A DNA stretch of 49,236 nucleotides, taken from contig JAFRBB010000048.1 of the NCBI GenBank assembly GCA_017405085.1, positions 1-49,236 of the forward strand, written 5' to 3'. This DNA is from Eubacteriaceae bacterium (GTDB taxonomy: Bacteria; Bacillota; Clostridia; Eubacteriales; Eubacteriaceae). Below the pieces are notes generated by a model, which made no database searches, was not told the DNA's origin, and was given only the letters and a program-made list of their open reading frames with translations. The translations under genes were made by a program, and so were the position numbers. Position 1 is the first letter of the stretch. Each line of letters begins with the position of its first letter. Below, in pieces: positions 1-7,041 of this stretch.

Positions 1-25
1 CCTGGGGACTTTCTGCCCTTTTTTC

Positions 26-47
26 GGAGCGGTTTGCTCTTTTTTAG
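26..47 (+). terminator. Weak terminator-like hairpin
   Basis: A four-base-pair GAGC/GCTC stem with a GGTTT loop is followed by a run of T. It could end a plus-strand gene lying left of the window. The stem is very short, so this is weak. The rest of 1-173 shows no coding sequence. Confidence 0.25.
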
Positions 48-173
48 GGATTGTTATTCTTTTTCAAAGATTGAGCTGAGTGTTAGAATGTATTTTTGAT
101 GGTTTTGATAAAACATGTCTTTTTTAGACGTAATATTTTTCAGTTTTTGTTTCCCATGAATAATTTGGGATTA

Positions 174-650
174 TTAATCATTCACCTTCGCCTGTCCGAT
201 AAGCTTGCCTTCCCCGCACAGCGCGGCAATCTGACGATAGCATCCCACCGCCGAGTCAAAAACCTCAATGGTTTTGCCGGCAGCGTCGGTGAGCTTGCCC
301 TGCCACTCGCTGCGGTGACGGGTGATCATCGTCAGGTCCACCGTCGCGAGACGGCCGAACCGCCCGGCAATGTCCTCCGAGGTGTGAAAACGCTCCGGCG
401 CGCCGACATAACTCGTCCAATCCTCGCTGGATTCGTCAAAGCTCCGGGGCACCTGTCCCGACTGGGGCTTGCCGATGAGATCAAAAGCCTTATCCACCTT
501 CACAATAAAATCCACATTATTGCCAAAGGGAATCTCCCCCGAAAGGGCAATGCCGCAAATGCGGCCTTCAAAGCGCTCGCCCTCACACACATCAATGAGC
601 AGCCGAACGCAATTATCCACAAATTTCAATCCATTCACCGGTTGTTTCAT
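174..650 (-). CDS. Hypothetical protein coupled to the BTAD regulator
   Basis: A soluble protein of about 158 residues that I cannot assign to a named family. It has no signal peptide or membrane segment. The start at 650 is chosen because its ATG shares an ATGA overlap with the TGA stop of the upstream regulator (647-649); a further upstream Met would read into that gene. The overlap implies translational coupling, so the two proteins are probably made together and may act in the same signalling pathway. The C-terminal half contains a short conserved-looking HRSEWQG segment. Function is unknown; a ligand-binding or partner role for the regulator is only an inference from the coupling. Confidence 0.7.
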   Translation of the reverse strand: MKQPVNGLKFVDNCVRLLIDVCEGERFEGRICGIALSGEIPFGNNVDFIVKVDKAFDLIGKPQSGQVPRSFDESSEDWTSYVGAPERFHTSEDIAGRFGRLATVDLTMITRHRSEWQGKLTDAAGKTIEVFDSAVGCYRQIAALCGEGKLIGQAKVND

Positions 651-1882
651 GGGTTCGTATCCTTTTCTTCCACTTCGCAAAAACTAAAAATGAGTTTGGT
701 ATTCAACTTGCGGGAGGTGTCATAAAACCGCTTTTCGATACGCTTGATGACCCGCTTGGTCGTTTCATATTGACAGGTGGGAAGCAGTACAATGTATTGC
801 GCGCCGCTGTATTGACTGACCACGTCCCCGGAGCGCAGACTGTGATAGAGCACATCTTGAAGTCTGGTCATGCTCTCGCTGACAATGTCGAGATACGCCT
901 TGCTGCTCACCGCCACCGCCGCCGTGGGCTCCACCGTCACCAGCAGCAAAAACACCGAGATGCCGAGACGCCCGGTGCGCCGGCTTTCCAGATGATAGAT
1001 TTTTTTGAACACGCCGTATTCGCAAATGAAAGCGCCGTGTTCCTCATCCTTAGAGAGATCCTTGACGATGGCGCCGATGTCCATCTCCTGGGTGTTGGTT
1101 TCCTCCAAAAGCTTAAGGTAAATGTTGCGAAGCTCCTCCGATGGGGACACGCCCAGGTTCTCATACAGCAGGCTTTTGGCTTCCTGATAGTGATCGAGGG
1201 CCAATTTGGTTTTATTCTGCGCCACCAGCACGCGGATCATCGCCGTGTGAAGCTCCTCATCCAAAGGCTCAATGTGCAGTGCCGCGCTGCACCAATCGGC
1301 CATGTCGTCATAGCGCTTGTCTGCCTCCAGCATCGCAATGAGTTTTTTGACAGAGCTTAGAAACGTGCTTTGATAATAGGTGCCCAAGGTGACCACCCAA
1401 TATTCGCTTTCGAGCATCGGCAAAAAATCGCCGCGGTATAACGAGAGGCCCTGTTGATAGAGCAGAATTTTCTCTTCCCGACTGTGAGAAAGGGCGGCGC
1501 GCTTGAGATGCTCGTCAAAAACCTCGGCGTCAATCACCAGCTTGATGTTTTGATTCCAATTGTACGCGCCGTGTCCGGTGATGATGAAATCGTCGGCGCC
1601 CCACACTTTTTTAAACAGCGTGCGCAGACGGTACATCAAATTTTTAAGCGCCCCGGCCGGATTGTTGCTGCTGTCATCGGGCCACAGGGCTTCGGACAAT
1701 TCCAAAACCGTCATTTCCTGCCGGTGATGCATGATGATATAAGAAAAAAGCTTGGTCAGCATCCGGGAACGAATCTGCTCCTCTTTGAGGGTCTGACCCA
1801 TCCCCTCGATGGAAAGGGTCCCGAAGGTTTTAACCTTCAATGTTCTTTGATTGGGTTCCGGCGAAAAATCCGTAATTGCCAT
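647..1882 (-). CDS. BTAD-domain transcriptional regulator with degenerate GGDEF-like C-terminus
   Basis: A protein of 411 residues. Residues about 10-105 look like a winged-helix DNA-binding domain of the OmpR/SARP type. Residues about 110-260 form the helical bacterial transcriptional activation domain, with the typical RGDFLP and LGVSPSEELR signatures. The last 130 residues resemble a GGDEF fold: the segment RSGDVVSQYSGAQYIVLLP sits where an active enzyme would read RYGGDEF, so cyclase activity is not expected and a sensory or dimerisation role is more likely. The ATG at 1882 follows AGAGGAT at a good distance. It is translationally coupled to the 158-residue protein downstream. Target genes cannot be read from the sequence. 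Confidence 0.85.
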   Translation of the reverse strand: MAITDFSPEPNQRTLKVKTFGTLSIEGMGQTLKEEQIRSRMLTKLFSYIIMHHRQEMTVLELSEALWPDDSSNNPAGALKNLMYRLRTLFKKVWGADDFIITGHGAYNWNQNIKLVIDAEVFDEHLKRAALSHSREEKILLYQQGLSLYRGDFLPMLESEYWVVTLGTYYQSTFLSSVKKLIAMLEADKRYDDMADWCSAALHIEPLDEELHTAMIRVLVAQNKTKLALDHYQEAKSLLYENLGVSPSEELRNIYLKLLEETNTQEMDIGAIVKDLSKDEEHGAFICEYGVFKKIYHLESRRTGRLGISVFLLLVTVEPTAAVAVSSKAYLDIVSESMTRLQDVLYHSLRSGDVVSQYSGAQYIVLLPTCQYETTKRVIKRIEKRFYDTSRKLNTKLIFSFCEVEEKDTNP

Positions 1883-2022
1883 GATACTATCCTCTTTAAC
1901 AAACTGTGGTAATCATTACAAACTATTATACACAATCCCAATTGGTAATACAAGGTCATACGGAGCGAAAATCAAAGGAAAAAACGTGACCGATGGCATC
2001 AGTTGTTCAAATTTCATGCAAA

Positions 2023-2182
2023 TCATGCCATCATTGGCAACCAAAAAGCGGAGACAACCAAAGCAATATCAAAAATCGCAGCCAAAAAAAATCCAAAAAC
2101 GGATGACTGCGCCGAGCGCGATCCGGTCATGACGATCAACACCCAACCCCGCGCGGCATCGCGCGCCAATCGCAAGGCATCG
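2023..2182 (-). pseudogene. Possible remnant of a membrane protein C-terminus
   Basis: Read on the minus strand, this GC-richer stretch is open for about 50 codons with no start and ends in TGA at 2023. The translation has a charged segment followed by a hydrophobic run (VFGFFLAAIFDIALVVSAFW), as in the tail of an integral membrane protein. The open frame stops being plausible at about 2182, exactly where the AT-rich Fic region begins. It may be the surviving 3' end of a gene interrupted by that insertion. I do not recognise the family and it could be chance. Confidence 0.25.
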
Positions 2183-2186
2183 ATTT

Positions 2187-2327
2187 TTAGGGAACAAACT
2201 TCTCGTATTTCATGAAAAAAATTCCCTAAAAATAATGAGACAACCTTTTGTCAAATCAAGCTCACCTGATCTTTATATTGCGATTTAGGGAACAAAACGT
2301 TATAATTTTGTTATAAAAGTTCCCTAA
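2187..2327 (+). promoter_or_regulatory. Two identically spaced TTAGGGAA inverted repeats (candidate operators)
   Basis: Four copies of TTAGGGAA lie upstream of the Fic gene as two inverted pairs. Pair one is TTAGGGAAC at 2187-2195 with TTCCCTAA at 2222-2229. Pair two is TTAGGGAAC at 2285-2293 with GTTCCCTAA at 2319-2327. Each pair spans exactly 43 bp. The last half-site runs directly into the AAGGAG ribosome binding site, so a bound protein would block expression. A possible promoter (TTGTCA at 2248, TTTATA at 2272, 18 bp apart) lies between the pairs. This geometry suggests autoregulation, which is an inference. Confidence 0.6.
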
Positions 2328-2337
2328 GGAGAATCCT

Positions 2338-3276
2338 ATGGAAAATCATTTCGAACAAATACAACAATTACTCAGAGATAAAGCTGATTTTCAAGCAAGG
2401 TTAAAACTCATCGCTTATGACGGCACACCGGAAATCAAAGAGATCAGCGGTCAAAAATACCTTTATGTCAGAAAACGAGTCGGCAGCAGATTAACATCAA
2501 CTTACGTCGATATTTATTCCGATGAACTCTATCAGTTTCTGCTTCGCAGCAACAGAGAAGCGAAAACTTTGCGAAAAAACATTCGACAGACGGACAAACG
2601 TCTTGCCGAACTCGGGTTTTCATCGGGAGAACTGCCCGAACGCGTGGTTCTCAATCTTGATTTTGCCAGAGCGAATATGAAAGCCAATATTTATTCGCAA
2701 GCTGTATTGGAAGGCGTCGCGACATCCTTCCCGCAAACCGAGGAAATTATAGAAAACGGAAAAGTAAACGGTGTGACCGCTTCCGACGTACAAAAAATAC
2801 TCAACCTCAAACATGCCTGGGAATTTATACTCGATCCCGATGTCATTCAAAGCGAAAGCAACTATCATATTCTTTGCCATATCGCGAAACTCGTTAACGA
2901 AGGATTTTTCAGTGATGGCGGCAGAATACGAGGGATCCCCATGACAATCGGCGGTTCAAGTTATGTTCCTCCATTGCCGATTGAAACAGTTGTTATGGAA
3001 AACATCGATAACATGGTCAAAAAAAACATTTCCCCCATCGATAATGCCATCGCCTTATGTCTTTATACGATGAAAACACAGGTTTTTACCGACGGGAACA
3101 AGCGGTCAGCGGTCATCTTCGCCAATCATTATCTCATATCAAAAGGAGAAGGCTTTATTGCCATTCCCGAAGATGATGTGCCGGAATTTAAAAAGCTGCT
3201 GGTTGCCTATTATGAGAATAGAGATCAAGGCGAGATTGAAACATTCATGAAATCAAAGTGTTGGAAAAACTTCTGA
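2338..3276 (+). CDS. Fic-family protein with Gln in place of the catalytic His
   Basis: A protein of 312 residues. The core motif at residues 248-256 reads QVFTDGNKR; canonical Fic enzymes have HPFx(D/E)GN(G/K)R, so the general-base His is Gln248 (codon CAG at 3079-3081) while Phe, Asp, Gly-Asn and Arg are kept. An N-terminal segment ending in LEGV (about residues 120-127) resembles the inhibitory helix of autoinhibited Fic proteins, but lacks a Ser/Thr at the expected position. The first 100 residues are helical and charged. Known Fic enzymes AMPylate or otherwise modify target proteins; without His this one may be inactive, alter its chemistry, or act as a nucleotide-binding regulator. The ATG follows AAGGAG. 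The gene is AT-rich compared with its neighbours, suggesting acquisition. Confidence 0.8.
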   Translation: MENHFEQIQQLLRDKADFQARLKLIAYDGTPEIKEISGQKYLYVRKRVGSRLTSTYVDIYSDELYQFLLRSNREAKTLRKNIRQTDKRLAELGFSSGELPERVVLNLDFARANMKANIYSQAVLEGVATSFPQTEEIIENGKVNGVTASDVQKILNLKHAWEFILDPDVIQSESNYHILCHIAKLVNEGFFSDGGRIRGIPMTIGGSSYVPPLPIETVVMENIDNMVKKNISPIDNAIALCLYTMKTQVFTDGNKRSAVIFANHYLISKGEGFIAIPEDDVPEFKKLLVAYYENRDQGEIETFMKSKCWKNF

Positions 3277-3287
3277 TTTTCCCCAAT

Positions 3288-3315
3288 AAAAAATCCGGCT
3301 CACGCCGGATTTTTA
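3288..3315. terminator. Bidirectional rho-independent terminator
   Basis: AAAAAATCCGGC and GCCGGATTTTT form a stem around a short loop, with A and T tracts on both sides. It lies between two convergent genes and can end both. Confidence 0.85.
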
Positions 3316-3331
3316 AAATCTGTGATGATCA

Positions 3332-4198
3332 TTATTCTTTTCTGCGTTTCTTGGAGATGATCAGATAAATCACCGAGCCGAGGATAAGCAGCACACCGAT
3401 GGCCGCCATCGGTAAAAACCATGTCGGCAGCGCCTGCTGATTGTTGTTCTTCGGGAGCTGCTGGTTGGCCAAAGGCACATCATTGTCGTCAACGGTGGTG
3501 GTTTCACCGGCCTGGTTGACCGCGCCCGCATCGGCGCCGGGGGTTCCCGCCGTCAAAGCGCCGTCGGCATTCGCCGCTGTCCCCGCCGTCGCGCCGCCGG
3601 TGGTGGTGACGGTTGTGCCGCCGGGCACCACAACGGTCTGGATTTGATCGACAATCGTCGGTTCCGCGGTGGAGGTGTAGACAAAGGTGATTTCCGTGCT
3701 CTTTTCGCCTTCTTTGGGCTTGACCACGGTGACGGTCTTGGACGGTTGATCGACGGCATAGCCCGCGATTTCCGGCGCGTATTCCGTCACGCTGACACCG
3801 GACTGGGTGAGCTTGACGCTTTGGGTGGCCAGTTCATTGCCGAAGTTGTCCACATAGTGCACGTGATAGACCGCTTCGTTGATGATGCGTTTGTATTGAG
3901 CCACATAGGTGGCGCGTTCGGTGACGGGATTTTCCACTTCCGGCGACCAACCGGTGCAGTACCAGCCCGATTCGCAATTGACGCGGATTTGGGAGGTGTC
4001 CAGGTTGGTGTCGTAGGGCACGTCGACTTCATAGCTGACACCCTGATCGACATTGCCGTAACTGATGGTGCCGTGGGAGCCGCCTTTGAAGGAAATCTGA
4101 TAGGTATCCGCCGCGAAAGCCGAACCCGAAAACAAAGCGACTGCGGTAAGGATCACGGCCAGAAGAACAGAGGTTTTAAAAACTTGTTTTATTTTCAT
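3332..4198 (-). CDS. MucBP-like cell-surface protein with C-terminal membrane anchor
   Basis: A secreted protein of 288 residues. Residues 1-29 form a signal peptide ending in AFA. The middle contains an extracellular module with the pattern YHVHYVDNFGNELA, then AGYAVDQP and ITFVYT, as in MucBP-type repeats of adhesins. A Gly/Ala/Thr-rich linker follows (about 185-235). The C-terminus has a hydrophobic helix followed by KKRRKE. There is no canonical LPxTG; LPKNN and ALPTW precede the helix, so sortase processing is uncertain and simple membrane anchoring is possible. It is the last gene of a three-gene surface operon, with an ATGA overlap with the gene before it. A role in adhesion or in decorating a fibre is likely but unproven. 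Confidence 0.75.
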   Translation of the reverse strand: MKIKQVFKTSVLLAVILTAVALFSGSAFAADTYQISFKGGSHGTISYGNVDQGVSYEVDVPYDTNLDTSQIRVNCESGWYCTGWSPEVENPVTERATYVAQYKRIINEAVYHVHYVDNFGNELATQSVKLTQSGVSVTEYAPEIAGYAVDQPSKTVTVVKPKEGEKSTEITFVYTSTAEPTIVDQIQTVVVPGGTTVTTTGGATAGTAANADGALTAGTPGADAGAVNQAGETTTVDDNDVPLANQQLPKNNNQQALPTWFLPMAAIGVLLILGSVIYLIISKKRRKE

Positions 4199-4917
4199 GA
4201 TTGGTCTCCTTCATTGCGTTTTCTGCGAACGACGACAGCGGCAATCAGCACGATGGCAACCACGACGAGCAGCAGAGCGACCATGAGCATCGCGCCTCCG
4301 TTCACACCGGTATCCGGCGATGACGCGCTGCCCCGGGTGACGGTTTTGACGATGCGGTTGATGAGGGTGCCGCCGTCATTGGACACCGGCGCGCCGGCGC
4401 TGAAGACGAATTGCACTTTCCCTTCCTTATCTTGATAGGTGTCGTCGGTGGAGTCACCGTCGAGTTTGAGGCTGATGGAAACCGTATCGGTCTGCCCCGG
4501 CACCATGGTGTCGAGGAGAATGTTGTTGTCTTCGGTGAGGTATTCGGCGCCGATGGAAATGTTTTGCTTGTCCGGGCTGCTGCCGCCGATGACGGATTTG
4601 AAGAACACCTGGCCGTTTTTGCTGATATTAAAATCGTAAACGGCGTTTTTGTCACCCTGTTCGGCGATATTGTTCAAGATTTCGGAACTCATGAAGAAAT
4701 CGACGTTTTGTTTATCGTTGTTGGTGAGGGTGAGGGTTAAGTCACGGGCTTCGCCGGGAACCATCCCCGTGAATCCGCCGGTGGCCGAACCCGATACATC
4801 GGTGACGAATTTTTGGGTGTCACCTTGAAAAACAAGATTTTCCGCCGCGAAAGCCGGCGTACACACAAAGGCGAGCAGCGCGATGAGCACTGCGCCGATG
4901 AAACATTGCTTTTTCAT
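4195..4917 (-). CDS. Secreted surface protein with SPDTG sortase-like tail
   Basis: A protein of 240 residues with a signal peptide ending at AFAAEN (about residue 25). The mature part is beta-rich, with the segment PGEARDLTLTLTNND and a second PGQTDTVSISLKLDG, the look of a fibre or TasA-like beta-sandwich. The tail is SPDTG, a hydrophobic helix and VVVRRKRNEGDQS, which matches the architecture of a sortase substrate with S in place of the leading L. No sortase gene is in the window, so it would have to be encoded elsewhere. It lies 14 bp after the SipW/TasA-like gene and overlaps the MucBP-like gene by ATGA, so the three are probably co-transcribed and assembled on the cell surface. Confidence 0.75.
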   Translation of the reverse strand: MKKQCFIGAVLIALLAFVCTPAFAAENLVFQGDTQKFVTDVSGSATGGFTGMVPGEARDLTLTLTNNDKQNVDFFMSSEILNNIAEQGDKNAVYDFNISKNGQVFFKSVIGGSSPDKQNISIGAEYLTEDNNILLDTMVPGQTDTVSISLKLDGDSTDDTYQDKEGKVQFVFSAGAPVSNDGGTLINRIVKTVTRGSASSPDTGVNGGAMLMVALLLVVVAIVLIAAVVVRRKRNEGDQS

Positions 4918-4931
4918 ATTTGGCTCCTCCC

Positions 4932-5606
4932 TTAATCATGCTGTTCGACAGGCATTGACGTCATCACGCCGTTGCCGTCGAAATCGGCAACCACGCCCCA
5001 TTCGGACAGCATTGCCCGTTTGTCGCCAATGGACTGCACGCCGTAAGCTTTAAATTTGATCTCGGTGGAGAGACCCGCGTACTTGTTGCTGTTTTCGTTG
5101 ACTTTGTCCGCCAGAATCGTGAAAGCGTTCATCACGTTGGACGTTTGGGCGCCGGACTGAAGCGGACGCTTGTAGTAGCAGATGACTTGTTCACCGTTGG
5201 GATCGCTGGTTTCATCGACAAACCAATCGCTGCCCGAGGTGTCGGTGATAATGCCGATCTCTCTGGGGTCAACATCCGAGGTTTTTTTGCCGTCGCGGTA
5301 CCAGCTGCGGTTGATGATGACGCGGACATAAGCATCTTGGCCGCCGTCGTTGCGGACAGCCACCCGTTCGTCAACTTGAGCGCCGGGCATGCCGTTGTAG
5401 GCAATGCCGCCGGAGTTTTTGCCGTCTCCCGGAATGACTTGGCCGTTGGCGCCGCCTTCCTGCACAAGGGCGATATCCAGATTGTCCGTCGACACATCTT
5501 CCTGGGTGCTCGCCGAGGTGTAGAACGACGCAAAGGTCACCGCCATCACAAGCAAAAGCACACCGATCAAAACGGGAATCAGAATTTTTTTAACTTCCTG
5601 CTTCAT
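4932..5606 (-). CDS. SipW-dependent/TasA-camelysin-like secreted protein
   Basis: A protein of 224 residues. The start at 5606 is chosen because GGGAG lies just upstream and the reading then begins MKQEVKK followed by a hydrophobic segment; the longer open frame has no ribosome binding site. The N-terminus (hydrophobic helix, then TFASFYTSASTQEDVST and NLDIAL) matches the form of SipW-processed proteins such as TasA and CalY. The mature part includes MPGAQVDERVAVRNDGGQDAYVRV, typical of this group. Relatives form biofilm fibres or act as surface proteases; fibre formation fits the neighbouring surface proteins better. No signal peptidase SipW is encoded nearby. It is the first gene of the operon. 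Confidence 0.75.
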   Translation of the reverse strand: MKQEVKKILIPVLIGVLLLVMAVTFASFYTSASTQEDVSTDNLDIALVQEGGANGQVIPGDGKNSGGIAYNGMPGAQVDERVAVRNDGGQDAYVRVIINRSWYRDGKKTSDVDPREIGIITDTSGSDWFVDETSDPNGEQVICYYKRPLQSGAQTSNVMNAFTILADKVNENSNKYAGLSTEIKFKAYGVQSIGDKRAMLSEWGVVADFDGNGVMTSMPVEQHD

Positions 5607-5732
5607 TTTTCGCTCCCTTTCCGAAATGATTGATTGAATAATATGGTTGGAATCATTTGGTTTTTGATAAAAACATACCGGCAAAAGCGCCGCGCGCCGA
5701 GAAACGCGCAGTTTTTCCGATATTTTGCAATT

Positions 5733-5761
5733 AGTATACCCCGTCTTTGTCACACCAAAGT
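5733..5761 (-). promoter_or_regulatory. Candidate promoter of the surface-protein operon
   Basis: On the minus strand TATACT (5733-5738) forms a good -10 element. The -35 region is weak and overlaps the small palindrome CTTTG-GTGTGA-CAAAG, a possible operator. The resulting leader to the start at 5606 would be about 120 nt. Confidence 0.4.
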
Positions 5762-5785
5762 CACACGGCATTTTTTTTTCGGGGA

Positions 5786-5814
5786 TTGCGTTATTACCGA
5801 TTTAACCTTATAAT
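5786..5814 (+). promoter_or_regulatory. Promoter of the transglutaminase-like lipoprotein gene
   Basis: TTGCGT at 5786-5791 and TATAAT at 5809-5814 are 17 bp apart, a good sigma-A promoter about 70 bp upstream of the lipoprotein start. Confidence 0.6.
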
Positions 5815-5888
5815 ATTTTATAACGATAACGTATAGGATTTCAAGCAAAATCTTGGATTCCGCCGAAATTTAAAAAGGTGGGTAGCAA

Positions 5889-6800
5889 ATGAGAACGCAT
5901 TTGAAAACCGGATATGCTTTAACAAGTCTCATATTGATCGTGCTCGCCTTTGTGCTCACCGGCTGCGGCGGCGGATCATCGGGCGGCAATCGGGACAACA
6001 CGCCCAAAGTCCTGACGCCGACCCCCGACGGCACGGTGGCCTTTGCCGGCCCCTCCACCAACATCGACGCCTCCCACACCGATCAGGGCTATGTGATGGT
6101 GCAGTACACCGGCGCTTCCGACAAGCCCAAACTTCAAATCGCCATGCCGAACGGCAACACCTACACCTATGACATCAACGGCGAATGGAACGCTTTCCCC
6201 TTGACCGGCGGCGACGGCACCTACACCCTGACGGTCCTCGAGCACGCCTACGCCGATCAATACACCACAGCCTTCACCCAGCCCATCGACGTGGCCCTCT
6301 CCAACACCTACGGGCCCTATCTCTATCCCAACATCTACGTCAAGTTTTCGCCGGACTCGGCCTGCGTGTCCAAGGCGGCGGAACTGGCAAACGGCTGCGG
6401 CAACGACATCGACGTCATCACCAAAGTGTATGACTACGTCATCAACAACATCACCTACGACACCGCCAAAGCCCAAACCGTCGACACCGGCTATGTGCCC
6501 AACGTGGACGAGGTGATGGCGTCGGGCACCGGCATCTGTTTTGACTATACGGCCCTCATGTCCGCCATGCTGCGCTCCCAGGGCATTCCCACCCGGCTGG
6601 AAGTCGGCTATGCCGGCACCGCCTACCACGCCTGGCTTTCGGTCTACACCGAAGAGACCGGCTGGATTGACAACGCCGTCGAAATCAAAGGCTCCGACTG
6701 GACACTGATGGATCCCACCCTGGCCGCCAGCAACGACAACTCCTCGGTGGCCGAATTCATCGGCGACGGCAGCAGCTATCAGCCGCGGTTCGTCTATTGA
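5889..6800 (+). CDS. Lipoprotein with transglutaminase-like cysteine protease domain
   Basis: A protein of 303 residues. The signal peptide ends in the lipobox LTGC (Cys about residue 26), followed by a Gly/Ser linker, so it is anchored to the outer face of the membrane. Residues about 165-285 form a transglutaminase-like core: Cys in GTGICFDYTALMSAMLR, His in YHAWLSV and Asp in LMDPT give the Cys-His-Asp triad. Relatives act as peptidases or cross-linkers at the cell surface. The region before it looks like a beta-sandwich. It is transcribed away from the TasA-like operon, so it may act on those surface proteins, which is an inference. The ribosome binding site is AAGGTGGG before the ATG. 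Confidence 0.85.
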   Translation: MRTHLKTGYALTSLILIVLAFVLTGCGGGSSGGNRDNTPKVLTPTPDGTVAFAGPSTNIDASHTDQGYVMVQYTGASDKPKLQIAMPNGNTYTYDINGEWNAFPLTGGDGTYTLTVLEHAYADQYTTAFTQPIDVALSNTYGPYLYPNIYVKFSPDSACVSKAAELANGCGNDIDVITKVYDYVINNITYDTAKAQTVDTGYVPNVDEVMASGTGICFDYTALMSAMLRSQGIPTRLEVGYAGTAYHAWLSVYTEETGWIDNAVEIKGSDWTLMDPTLAASNDNSSVAEFIGDGSSYQPRFVY

Positions 6801-7041
6801 CGAGAAACGAGGTGAGCCGTCATCAAAATCAAAACCGTTCATTTCAGGATAAGTCCACATCTTAGATTCCCCGACAATTTTAAATCGGTGGAAAACACGA
6901 CGCCGTTTTTATTTGAAAGCAATCATCATCTTTAATGCGACAAACACGACAGACAACGACGTGCCGTATAAAACCACAATACAATCGGAATGAAATAAAC
7001 CATAAAAAGCAAATCAACACTTTTGTCTAAAGGAGAGTAAT

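Noticed and set aside
3644-4435. Open frame of 263 codons antisense to the surface-protein operon
   Set aside because: Shadow of two real genes with signal peptides; the frame has no ribosome binding site.
5976-6860. Open frame of 294 codons antisense to the transglutaminase-like lipoprotein
   Set aside because: The translation is a Gly/Val/Asp-rich low-complexity shadow; the plus-strand gene has a lipobox and catalytic triad.
6861-7041. Riboswitch before the pilus-like operon
   Set aside because: I looked for cyclic di-GMP riboswitch motifs and did not find the conserved core; only a short CCGA/TCGG pairing is present.
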